Notes under the pieces: generated by a model
What the model was told of the DNA's origin: nothing
Database searches by the model: none
The model's input: only the letters and a program-made list of their open reading frames with translations
Origin: Bilabrum cf. latius
Lineage: Eukaryota > Bigyra: Bicosoecida > Bigyra > Bicosoecida
Assembly (NCBI GenBank): GCA_965178125.1
Contig: OZ237735.1
Span: 372,001-436,000 of the forward strand
DNA: 64,000 bases
Direction: 5' to 3'
Shown here: one piece after another, positions 10,251 to 22,100 of the stretch
Layout: each line of letters starts with the position of its first letter
How positions within the stretch are numbered: the stretch's first letter is position 1
Position numbers and translations under genes: made by a program

Positions 10251-13200
10251 TTACACCTGTTCCGACGGCCCTACAAGGCGTTCTTTTACGTACCAGGGAG
10301 GAAGAGGAGCTCCACCCTCGTCGGTAACCACCCTGAGAAACCGCACCTCGACGTCGTCTACGGCTGCATGCTCTTCATCATCTGAGTTTGGTCCTTTCAT
10401 CGCAGGGAATAGCGCAACTCCACCCATAGGTACATGATGTCGCTAGCCACCCACAGCTGTGCGCTGGTGAGGCCTTGCAGCGCTCGTTGGTGGAGAGGGA
10501 TCTCTTGCAGACGTGACGCCAAGCTAGCGCTGCGGTCGCGAGGGGCCATCGCCAGCGGCAGCCGCGGCGTCTGCGGCGGGGGAGACAGGCTCGGAAGCCT
10601 TGCCCCCAGTCCGACTCGAGGCCCCTGAATAGGGCAGGTGCCGCTCTCCGCTTCCGTCACTCCCGCAGTCTGATTGCAGCGGTGTAGACGGGGCGACAAG
10701 GGCCGGCTGGTCTTGCCGGTCCCGGTGCTTAGGCGCTCCTGGTGACCCCACGATCTGCGTCCTCTGGGGTGCGCTGGCTCGTATGGCCTGCTGAATCGCA
10801 TCCCTGAGGCTGTGAATCTCGCTCCTGCTCTCCAGCACGCGGCCCAGCTCCCTCTGCAATCCGTTGCGAGACTCCTCCAGCGCGCGGCACCGTGCCTCGC
10901 AGGTCTACAGGGCCTCTTTCGCCGCCAAGCACTCTCCCTATAGCCGCCGCATCTCACTTTCTTTGCTTCGAAGGGCCTTCACGACGTATGCTTCCGGCTC
11001 GGCGGCCTTGGCGATGTCCTCTTCCATGCCCAGCATCGCGGCACGCAGCTCCTGCGCGGTGCGACGCGCAGCCTCCAGTTGAGCCTTCAGGCCGTGCACC
11101 TCGCGGGTACGAATGACCAATAGGTGCGCCAGCCTGACTCCCTGTCTCACCCGGCGCTACGCCCCGACGGGGAGGCCACCCAGGAGCGCCTCATTGGAGT
11201 CGACGGTAGGAAAATCTGAAGGCCCTGAAGGTCTCTCTGGAGACTTGCTTTCAGAGTGACCGGAGGACCGCTACGCACCCTTGCCGGCATCAGAGCCCGC
11301 AGTTGAGCCATCGGCATCTGCCTCTTCGGCATCGCTGCCACCTGCACCCTGGATCAAACCCGCAGCCGCGCGGCCCGCTGCGAGCACCGTGGCATCCAAC
11401 TCCGCCTCTAGGGCCTAATACGCCCGCACCTTTGCCTTCTCGTGCTCTAGGCTGGCTCGCAGCTCGGCTCGCTCTTGCTCCGTGCTGGCTCCCACCCTCT
11501 GCAGCTCTCCACGCGCCACATCAAGCTGCCTCCGCAGGATTTCTCCACGCTCCTCCGCGGCAGTGCGTCCTTCCTGCGCTTCACCCAGGGCGGCGTTGCA
11601 CTTCTCGAGCTCAAATGACTTGACCCTGCAGTCTGCCTTTGCCTGCGCCAGCTGCTCTTGCATGCTTCGAAGGTCATCCTCCAGCTGCTTGGATGTCTGT
11701 CGTCTTGACGACTCTGAGGCATCCAACCGCTCTTGCAGCGCCCGAATCTGCACGGACTGGTCGTCGATCCGCCCTTGCGCATGCCTGGACTCTCTCGCCC
11801 TCAGCTCCTCTGCCTCCCCGCGCACCTTGGCGACCTCCACCGCCGCTTCCTCCCTCAATCTCTGCAGCTCGGCCTCCAGCTTCAGTGACTCGCTGGCAGA
11901 TCGCTCGTCCCTCTCCCGCTGCAGGGTATCCCGTACCTGCTCCCGCCCTGCCTCTGCCTGGCTGAGACGAGCCTCAAGCTCCTGTGCTCGGGCGCTAACC
12001 CGCCTCAGCTCCCTGTCTGCGTCTTCCGCCTATCTCTGCCACCTCGTCCTCTCGGCTGCGAGGGCCTCGTCCTTGGCCTTGAAGTCCCCCAGTTCCCCAC
12101 GGAGCCGCTCTCTCTGGTCCTGCAGGTCGTTGACGTTTTCCTCCGCTGCCCCCAGGGCATGGCTCATCTCGTCCACCCGTCTCTGCAGGGAGATGCGCTC
12201 GGCTTCCGCGGCGTCGAAGGCGTCCCCCTTCCCTTGCAGCTGGTCGCAGCGCTGTTCCAGCCCGCGCACCCTGTCTCGCAGTCGCTCTGCCCGCTCCTCG
12301 GCGTCTCTGGCCCTGCCTTCTGCATCCTCGCAGGCAGTTTCGGCCGCCCTGGCCCTGCGCACGGCCTCCCTCTGCTGCCTATCGGAGGCGGAGGCCTGCC
12401 CACCCAACGTCTCTCGTGCCTGGTCAAGTTCCCGCCGGACAGTCTCGAGCTCCCGCCGCAGCGGTGCCGTGGCCTCTTTCAGCCGCAGGCACATCCTCTC
12501 GCGCAGGCTGAGGCTGTCCTTGGGTCTCCTGCGCAGCTCCTCCGCCGCGCCCTCGCTGAGCGAGAGGTCGGCTGCATCCAGCTCTGCCTCCGTGGCACCC
12601 GCCCTCATGTGCTCCACCTCGCGCTGCAGAGACGCCAGCTGCTCCTAGTGCGACTTCCTGAGCGACTCCACCGACGCCTCCGCCTGCCTTGCCCTTGCCT
12701 CTGCTCTGCTCGCCCCTGCCTCGGCCTGCGCCGCCCGGATGGTCTGGCCGTGGAGGGCGTCCTCCAGCTCGTCGACGCGATCCGCCAGGCGAGTGTTCTA
12801 AACGTCCAGCGCATGGGCGCGTCCTTCTGCTGCGGCAATTTCGCGCGCAGAGGATGCCCTTGCGCGGCCGCCAGACGGGTATCCAGGCGACAGCCCAGCT
12901 GCCGTCAACGTGAATGAAGAGTCACCGAATGTGTCGCTATCATCGATTCGAGGGGTCGGAGCTGACCACCCCACTGGCTTCTAGCTGCTATAATGCTCAT
13001 CTTTTAATCCATGCCCAACGCCCTGTCGTTGCGCAGCGCGATGGCTGCTGCGTCTCGGCGGCGTTTGCAGGTCCCGAATCACTGAAGATGGCAGAGACAG
13101 GTCCACCGATGCATCTCCTCCCGAAGATCCTCCACTTTCTAGGGCATGATCTGATTTACCTCGTTGGCCTCTCTGAGGTGTCTTTCTCAGCGCTGATCGC

Positions 13201-13409
13201 AAGGCTTGCCGGTTTGACGAGCGTCCTCGCTCGCTTGACGAGCTCTGCGAACTTCCCGCGGACGGCAAATTTATGTCGGCTGTTCCAAGAGTAGACGGTG
13301 TATCGCTGCTACTCTGCGACGCGATTTCACGAACGTCCTATTCATCGAGTGGTGTCTGGAGCCCTGCTTGTCGAATCACTTGCCGAACCTCCTCCGAGGG
13401 GTCACTCAT
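10251..13409 (-). CDS. Large coiled-coil protein of unknown function
   Basis: Continuous frame of 1,052 residues with about ten in-frame TAG codons, ending in TAA. ATG 13409 is the first Met after an upstream in-frame TAA. The N-terminal 190 residues are Ser-rich and likely disordered. From about residue 195 to 670 there is a strong Glu/Arg/Leu/Gln heptad pattern (LDVQNTRLADRVDELEDAL, RRVDEMSHALGAAEENVNDL), with shorter coiled-coil segments near residues 755-860. In-frame TAGs fall inside heptads (LDV-TAG-NTRL), where Gln is natural. The tail is Pro/Ser-rich and ends in an acidic segment followed by FLRVVTDEGGAPLPPWY. Such proteins often act in centrosome, basal body or vesicle tethering, but no family was recognised. 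Convergent with the CLU-like gene, 125 bp away. Confidence 0.8.
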
Positions 13410-13601
13410 TTGTCGGAATGATTCTCGGGACCTTGCACGCAGTTATCAATCACGCACGCAGCGTAGATTGGAGTGTACAGGCTCTCTAGCAGAAACAACG
13501 CGGCTGTCCCGCTCAATTTTCTAGTGTGCAGCAAACGGCAACGAATCCAAAACCACACTGCTTAATCGGGAAGCCACGAAGAATCTGATTTAACTCCGCC
13601 G

Positions 13602-15731
13602 ATGGACTCCACAGCCGGGCATAGGCTCCAAATGGCCCACTATGCATCATAGGCTATGGATGATGAAGATGGAGACATAGTGCAGCACCCTGGATCGCAC
13701 AGTCGCGGGCCAGCAGCAAGTAACCGACGTGATGCCAGATCAAACCGGGAAGGATTCTCGCATCAACAGAGGCAAGCTGCAATGCAGGGGTTGGCTATGG
13801 CCTCGATGGGGCCGCGTGGACAACCTTATGCTCGATTTCATCCAGACGTCCCAGTCGTTCCCGAGTCGACATCGCCGGCGCTTGGTGCCGTCGGCCAGTT
13901 GTAGCCCAGAGCAGTTGCGTACCTTCAGCGCCGCGGCCAGCCGATAGGCGGCCGCCCTCAACGATCAGCCCTTGACTTTGTTGGTAGTAATCCGATGCCT
14001 AAGGGAGCGGGAGCTTCTTCTCGAGCGGAAGTTGGCACACGGGGCCCTTCAGCACCATCCCGCCCCATGGAGACTTCGGGTGACGTTGCACACTCCTCAG
14101 GCCCTGGCACCAACGCCACAGCCTCTGGGTCTAGCGGTATTGTTCCCAGCTGGAATCCTGGAGGTCTTGCAGCTGGCTCCCGCGCAGCGCGAGGGCATGC
14201 CCCTCCTTCCGGACAGGCGGCCATGCAGGATGGCGAGCAAGGCGGGGCTGCTAGCTCAACGGCAGGCTCGGGGGCTATTTCATTTGGGTCAAGCGCTGCT
14301 GCAGCGCCCAGTTCCGTCGGTGGGGCAGGCCCGGATCCTTGGGCTGCGGGTGGTCCTGGGCCTTCGAGTGGTGCAGGTGCAGGTGTCGGCGCCGGTGCGG
14401 GATCCATCAGTCGTCCGATGGACGCCAAACGAGTATTGCACGTGTCGTGGGACCCTGCCACGGGCACGTTCAAAGGCATGCCCAAGGCTTGGGCGGGGCT
14501 GCTGCCGAAAGGCGTGGTTTAGTCAGCTGCAGATACCAAGCCGCTGCCGTCGCACGTGGCCCCGCCCCCCCCGAGCTAGCAGGCCATAGAACAGGCCAAG
14601 AAGGGCGAGTTCAAGCTGTTTGTTTCTTCTCCATTCAACGTGCAACACGTGCACCACGTCGCGGTGGATGCTTCGAGCACATCGGGTCTGCGAGGGCTTC
14701 CGGCAGACTGGGAGAAAGCCCTGAAGGAATCTGGAATCACGACGGAGGAAGTTGCTGCGAATCCAGGACCCGTGCTTGACGCGCTCCAGATGCACATGCA
14801 AGGGCCCCCACCGAAGCTGCCTTCGAGGCGTTCCTTCGACCGCGAGATCTCTGCAGCGGCTCTGGTGAGTCCAGATGACCCTTCCAAGCTGTTTACGGGG
14901 GTCCGCAAGCTGGGTGAGGGCGCGGGCGGGGTGGTGTACCTCGCTGAGGAGAAGGGAACGGGCAAGCAGGTTGCCATCAAGACCGCCCCCCTGTCGCAGA
15001 TCGCCGCTCTCAAGAACGAGATAGCGATGCAGCACCTCAGCTCGCACGCAAACGTGGTGCGGTACCACAACAGCTACATCCACAGGCCGAGCGAGAGGCT
15101 CTGGATCGCCATGGAGTACGTGCACGGGGGCACCCTTACGGAGGTGATCGGTCCGACAATCAAGATTCCAGAGAGCCACATCGCGTTCGTCTGCCGAGAG
15201 CTGCTGCAGGCCCTGGCTTACATGCATAGGAAGCACAGGCTGCACCGAGATTTGAAGAGCGATAACATTCTGTGCGGGTTTGACGGGTCGGTGAAGATCG
15301 CAGACTTCGGCTTCGCTGCTGGCCTCACGCAGGAGCAGCAGAGGCGCAAGAGCGCAGTGGGAACGGTGTTTTGGATGGCACCAGAGCTCGTGTCTGCTGA
15401 GAAGTCAGGGTCGGGGTATGGGCTGCTGGTGGACGTGTGGGCGCTCGGCATCATCTTGCTCGAGCTGGCCGAGGGCGAGCCTCCGCACCTGCATGTGCCG
15501 CCGGTGCGAGCGCTCATGCTCATCGTGACCCAGCCGGCCCCGTAGCTCAAGAAACCAAAGGAATGGTCGCCAGAATTTCGCCACTTTCTTGGGAAGTGTC
15601 TCCACAAGGACCCGTCGAAGCGGTCTGGGAGCGAGCAGCTGCTGCTGCATCCGTTCTTGCGGAAGGCGTGCACCCAGGACGAGTGGAGCAAGTTCGCCAC
15701 TGCCATTCTAAGGGCTCGAGGAAAGCGATGA
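13602..15731 (+). CDS. PAK/STE20-type protein kinase with two CRIB motifs
   Basis: Single exon, 709 residues, five TAG codons read as Gln, stop TGA. The order is a Gly/Ala/Ser/Pro-rich N-terminus, a first CRIB-like motif at residues 269-305 (ISRPMDAKRVLHVSWD, FKGMPKAW), and a second, complete p21-binding domain at 341-398 (SSPFNVQHVHHVAVD, LRGLPADW, SGITTEEVAANPG). The kinase domain spans about 431-686: glycine loop LGEGAGGVVYLAEE, Lys460 in VAIK, HRDLKSDN around 548-555, DFG at 568, GTVFWMAPE, and PEFRHFLGKCL. CRIB motifs bind GTP-loaded Rac/Cdc42, which in PAKs releases autoinhibition. Cytoskeletal and polarity signalling is the expected role. A TAG lies in the segment PAP-TAG-LKKPKEW, where homologues carry polar residues. 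All catalytic residues are present. Confidence 0.93.
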
Positions 15732-16161
15732 CCAGAAACTGATGCGACAGAAGCCGTTGCAAAATGGTTTATAAATTATTACCGAACGCTGCAATCAAAG
15801 GTTTTGAACAAGGATGTCCACTCTGCGGCGCCGCGCGCTGCATCCCCGGGCCTCCGGCGGGACGGTTCCGCTTCTGGTGGCCAGCCAATGATATAGAGGG
15901 AGATTTACGTTCCCCTTGGTATAGGACACGGGTACATTGTTTAAGCTCAGGTCTATCTGGACCAACCAAGTAAGACTTGTTGGACTTCAGCGGTCTACGT
16001 AGGATTCTAATGTAAATTTTGCTATCATTGCATTTAAGTCGAGGCGATCTTGGCGGCATTCTTGCAGCACGAACGCGACGCATAGCCGCAGCAACTATGA
16101 GAGTGCACCCAGTTAAATCAAATATTTCGCAGGGCATTCAATCATCTTGCGAGCTGCAGCC
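15732..16161. other. Intergenic region upstream of the giant HECT gene
   Basis: No coding frame is supported here. A possible 5'-UTR intron runs from a GTAAGA donor at 15970 to a TTTCGCAG acceptor ending at 16132, 29 bp before the ATG of the giant gene. An in-frame TAA at 16114-16116 precedes the chosen start. The acceptor sequence closely resembles a genuine acceptor at 58423-58432. Confidence 0.35.
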
Positions 16162-19100
16162 ATGGAAAGAACTATGGACAGCCTCGAGTACGTGCTCGAG
16201 GCCCGGCAAGAAAGCACTGCCAGTTCGAGCTCTGCCAGCGCTCTGACTTCACGAAAGGAGGCCTTGTAGGCCGTCAAGGAAAGCGACAGTATATAGGCTG
16301 TAGTTGCGAGGGGTACTCGCATTAGTTCCAGCTTCCCAAAAGATTTTGAGCTGAAGGGAGCAGCCGACACCTTGCTTGCGTGCGAATCCGCGCCTACATC
16401 GCAGCAGTTCGTTCGCAGCGATGCTGAAGCCCGCTTGAGGGATGCATGCATTGCAGCTCTTCAACCATCTGCTGAAACGGGCACAACCATCCGCATTCAG
16501 CGCGACCAGCGACTTGCAATGTCTGCGATCCACGATTCGCAGCATGCTGCAGCTGCTGAAGAGGGTAAAGAGCGATCAAGAAACTTGAAAATACTCCAAT
16601 CGTCCGAGATGATCGCCCAAAGAAGCGATCCAGCATCGGGGGCGGGTTCTAGTGAGCCTGCGCCTGCGCGGGCTGATGGAGCCGCACCAGACGCAGCTAC
16701 TGATCGCATGTTTAGGGACGTGGTTTGGGCTCTGGAGCGGCGACACGGTATGTCTGAAAAGGAGCTAATGGATGAGTACCGCAGGGACGTTCGTGAGCTA
16801 GAGAGGCTCGCTGATCTGCTGCCTGGGTTGGCCGATGGCAGCCCGGCCGGCAGAGGCGCTATGGCCACAGCAAGCCGTGCATCAAGTGCATCAAGTGCTG
16901 CTGGGGCCGCGGGGGACGCCCTCTCGAGCCTGAGCTCGTCTGCTGGCGTCTCATTGCTCGACAAAAACGCCCCTCTCACCCCCGGTGAGGTAACTATTCT
17001 CTAGGCGCTGGCAGACATGCTCGAGTCAGACCTTGGAGGGAGCCTTGCCGAGGAGAGCACCGCAGCGGTTGAGACACTCAGGAGCACCGTACAGGCATGC
17101 GTCTTGCGAGCGGCCAACACAACTCCGGCCGGCGAGTCCAAAGAAGGAGGGAAATCTGAGACGTCGCCATTGGTGGTCTCAGTCAGGGCGGCGCTCGCTC
17201 TCGCCAGCGCCTCTGGCCGCCCTGCCGTGCAAGCTCGCATCGCGGCCACACTCCTCTCCGAGGACCTTGCCGGACACAGCCTGCCCATTGCCCCCATCGA
17301 GCGACTGGTCACGAACACCGTCAAGAGCATGGGCATGCTGGCGAATTCGGTGCCATTCTGCCACACTCGAATCAGGGCAGCAGTGCCCCTGCCTCGGCCA
17401 GGCGTTGTCGTGCCGAGCAGCGGGTACCGGCTGCTGGACGATGGTGCCAATCGCGCATCTAGAGATCTATTTAATGCATTCGGCAAGCTACGTGTAGCTG
17501 CCGATGATGCAGTCGGGAAGAAGTTGGACGACCTGGGCAGGCCGCCACTGCCGCCGACTTACTACGAGATGTGCCAGGTCAGGCCCGGCGTGCTGGCGGT
17601 TCACGGGAAATGCGGAGCGCAGCTGCTGCAGATCGGTGGAGCCCTGGGATCGAAGCCAGGCCACACGATCCTGTCAGTCCCAGGACTTTTCATGCGAGTT
17701 CCATTGTCAACGGTGCTAGTTGCAGACTCGCTCTGTGTATCCGCGCGTGCTGGCCACGGTACTTTGCGTGAGTTGTTCGTGGACTCTCTGGCACCGGCGT
17801 CCGTCTTCCGAATCGGAATCGACCAAGGTGCGCATTCCGACGGTTCTGTGGGCGAGGCAGTCTCAGCAGGGAATGCGTCTCCTGGCGCGGAGGAGTCGAA
17901 GGATGCGGATGAGGAACAGGAAAGCAAGGAGGCTGATGAGGACGACGCGGCGGCAGCCGGGCAGGGACCTAGAGACGATGCAGCCGCTGCCGACCACCCT
18001 GAGCCGAGCCGGTCAAAAGTGGGTTCAAAACAGTGCAATGCGGCCATGCATAAGAAGCTCGACGAGCTGCATGGACTCATGCTGGAGGACCTCAAGGGCT
18101 GGACGAGCCCTGCCATCGCAGACTCGCTTGACAGGTTCGCCCTGGTTGAGCTTTCTCAAGAAACCATGCTGCCCACTGGCACTGTGTTCGGAGTGAAACC
18201 TGGAAAGTCAGTCAGTTCGTCCGCCCCGGTAGAATCGGAAACGACGCGGGTGGGTTCAGCCAAAGAAGCTGCCGGAAGCTCAGCCAAGTCAGGCGCTGTA
18301 GGGAGTTCTGAAACGGATGTAGCCTCGCTTTCGGATGAAGCGCGGCTGCAGAGGCAAGTGTTTGATGACGTTGTGTCGGAGTACGGCTACCTGCGGGTGG
18401 TTTCCCACGGCAGCACTGTCTATGGCCTGCGCCTGGCAACGTGCGCTGAGATGCTCTCGACTGGGATCGGACTGCCTGATGACGACTTTATTGGATCGCT
18501 GCCGGGAGCGTAGCCCGACGATGGTGAGGAGGAGGCCCACGTTAATATTGCCGCCCGTTTGTGCCCAAGTCTGTCGATTGACACGTTGGAGTTCGCCGAT
18601 AGAGACTCGATCGAACGCCCGGCCGCTGCCAGCGACGACAATGGCTCGGACTAGTACCCAGTCGTGTCACGGGTTCGATTCTTGACTCCGACAAACACTC
18701 AGGTGCTGGCAGGGTGGAGCTATCTCACCGCTATTCGAGAGGATGTTGCGAGGATCGCCACGCAGGTGCAAGCCGTCCTATCTCTCCGTAGGCTTGAGAC
18801 TAACCCTGACACCCTGTTGCCGAGCGAACTGGTTATGCTTGAGGCTGAGGCTCGTGGTATCGCTGGCCGTATGGCCATACCAACGCTGATAGAGTCTTTG
18901 CAGCAAAGTGCAGGCAAGCATGGGGATAGTTTGGACGGTGCGGCCAATGGTGATGGAGATGAGAATGCTGCGGACGAAGAAGCATCCGGTGCTGCCAGCG
19001 GTGCAGGTGCTGATGAGCCAGCTGTAGACCTAGTGTCTGCACAGAACCGAGCGTGGCTTAGATTACTGAAGAGCAGCCACCCTCTGCTTGCACTGCTGTT

Positions 19101-22100
19101 GTAGAGGGACGCCGGCACCCTGCGTCTGCTTGATCGCGGCACAACTGTGTTTGACCTCGTCGCAGTACAAGCAACGGGTCGTGGGACGATAGATATTATC
19201 TTGCCCGGGAGACTTGCCACTCGACCGCCTGTGTCTGTTGCATTTCCTACGGTTGGGCAGAAGAGCGTAGTGTCGTACGCTTCTGCGCAAGCAATCATTC
19301 CAGACGCTCCAGGCAAAGACTCGCGGCAGATGCCGGGAAAAGTGCCGAAATTCAAGGCAGAGCAATGCCTTGCGCTCCAACATGAGTACGCCATGGGTAT
19401 GTTGAAAAAGAAGCTGCTTGACCATACCAATGACGATAAGCCGCTATGGAGTGCTGTCGCAGACAGGATTGATCTTTGCCGGCACGACGATGCCTCGCAG
19501 GTGCTGCGACGCGTCGTGGAGGAAGCCTCGAACCGGTCCATCTTCCCTATTGGGGACAGGAGGCGCCAGCACACGGTCAGGATAACAGGTAAACAGCCAC
19601 CAGGTCCGTCATCCAGTGGCTATGCAGGATCAAGCGGTTGGGGCAGCACGCCGTCGTCTCTGCCAAAAGCAGACGTCCAGTGGAGCCAAGGCGACAGAGT
19701 CATTGAGCCAGTATCGAAGCGGGAGGGAGTGGTCTTGAGTTATGACTCTTCCTAGGCCTTGGTCAGATTTGTGGAGTGCGGCGAGGTAAAGTCTATCGAA
19801 GGGGGGGACCTCGATGCGCTAGACCGCGAGGCCTTGTCTGGAGGAGACGGGGACTCTGAGGACAGTAGGCTCGTCGTCACAACACATTGGCTTCCACCCG
19901 TTGTTTTGCTGGATGCCTGCGAGTACGGCTTGGACAGCGATGGGAGCCTGCCTCAAGGGCTGCCTGACTTGGATGGAATCTCCATTCGTGGCTGGCAGCT
20001 ACATGGGAGACACGGCTGGCTCGGGAGGGTCGGTGTCAACTTGCAGTACCAGCTGGAGGAATTTTCTTCCGAAGAGAGTGCGCTAGCTTGCAAAGCTGTG
20101 CTCCCTACGCGTGTAAGCGGTATCGATGCGGATTGCAGGCATGGCAAGGAGGCAATCTAGTGCAGGGCAGCCTGTTACAATCTCGACGGTCACACGCGTG
20201 GTTATGGCTAGGCCAACGACCCGTTCCGCCTTGAGCCATTGTCCTCCATCACCGTCGACTATGCTCTCTCTGGGCTGAATTCGAGCGCAGAACGCTTCTG
20301 CGTGCCTTACCTAGGCGACCAGGAAGCAGCAGCAGACGGAGCCATACGCAAGCCTTCCGCAGTGTTGGCGTAGTCTCATTTTGACTTGAATGGTATGTAG
20401 CGCATCAGCGATGGTGATGTGGGCAAACACACGAGGTAGATGCGGCGCTGGGCAATGCAATGGTCGTCGGCGACTCGAGCTCAGGTCCGCTATACCGATG
20501 CTAGCTCAGATTCGGCCGCTGGAGGCGCCTCGATGGCAACGCCTAGGGTTTTGCCACGGCCGGCAGCTGAATCAATCGGAACACTTGATAGGGTATCTGA
20601 AGCTTGCCGAAGCTCAATTGGCACAGTTTCCGGAATCGCATCGCCGAGAAGCCCAATTGCTCCCTTCTTGCGGGAAATCCGGAGGGCCGAGGCGAAAAGC
20701 GGTTTCATCACTGCCAGGACCCTATTTAAGCAGAGCACAGGAGCAGAGCCAATCGACAGTAGCGGAGAGAAGACAGAACCTTCACCTGCTGGATCTGCCA
20801 GCGGTGGTGCGGCCGCCAACGACTCTCGGGGGGATGATCCGCAGGTGGATCGGCACGCACGATGGCTTGCTGCCAGGGCTCCTGCAAACCCGAACTATGC
20901 AGAGGAGATCGACAAGACGAAGCACGCGGACCTCAAGGGCGTGCAAGTATTCAGCGACGTGTCTAGCGACAAGTACGGACTACCCATCCTTAAGTCGGAC
21001 GATTTTCTGCTGCCACGGCGCTCCAAAGGGCTTGCACCCCCCTCGAATGCGATGCGTCTTGCTTTTGGTGCCCAACTCCAGGCCGTGATGCGCCTCACAA
21101 AGAGGGTGCCCACGGAGTGGTCGTTTTACGGGGACAAGTGGACGCAGTGCGAAAGCAGCTTACAATCAATGATTCAAGACGTTATTTTATCCAAGGGTGA
21201 AGTACCTCCATTCGTCGCGTGGCGGCGAGCAGAAAGCAGGTATGTTCTTGCTTGCGTTCCGTTCTTCGCCGTGGAGCAGTTCAAGCGCGTCGCCGACTCG
21301 TGCCCTGCAAGTGACTCGAGTGATTTGGGGTCATGCGTTTACTTCATACAAGTGAACACGGTGTCAGGCATGAAGCGGCCAATCAGGGTTCGGTTCGTTT
21401 CGATGGGCATTCCGGACGAAATGAGGCGCCTCGTCGAAGCTGTGCGGCGAACCATGCTCAAGTGCAAGGGTATGCCGCCACTGGACCAGGTTCAATCGGG
21501 GCCGAGCGCTGAAGGGGCACCAAAGGCGGCCACGTCCCCAAAGGAACGTGCAATCGTCAAGTTCGCCGGTGAAGTTGCATCCGTGCGCGCAGCTGCCCAG
21601 GCTGCAGTGTATATGACGGCACAGCGCTTCACTAGCGAGCCGCTGAACGGCATCAAGATTGCTGTGCTGACGCACGATTCTATGACAATCGACGATTCTT
21701 ATCTATCCATGCCACGTGCAGTTGCTAGACTGGACTGGGGTGGAGACCGTGCGCTGGCCGCGTGCTGCCTGTGCCCCCGCAAGCTGGACTTAGAGCACTT
21801 TACCATAGCTTCTGACGATGAAATGCCATTTTTGATCATTTCTGGTGAAGATGGGAGCATGGGAAGTTTGTTATCGCCTTCACACCAAGCCAGGCTGATT
21901 GATAGGGCAGTGTAGCAACAGCAGTACTTGGACTGGCTCGGGGGTGGCTCTGCACACGTGGAGCAGTCCCAGTCGTCACTTCTTGGCGCTTAGTCGCCAG
22001 GAATAACTCCTGCATCAATTGGCGCACTGCTTACTGAAGGTATTCGGAGAGAAACAGCAAGGCCACAGCTGCTGAAGATGGACTACGATTTCAGGGTGGT

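Noticed and set aside
11482-12648. A 388-codon Ser/Arg/Leu-rich plus-strand frame
   Set aside because: It is the antisense shadow of the coiled-coil gene, whose heptad pattern is clear on the minus strand.
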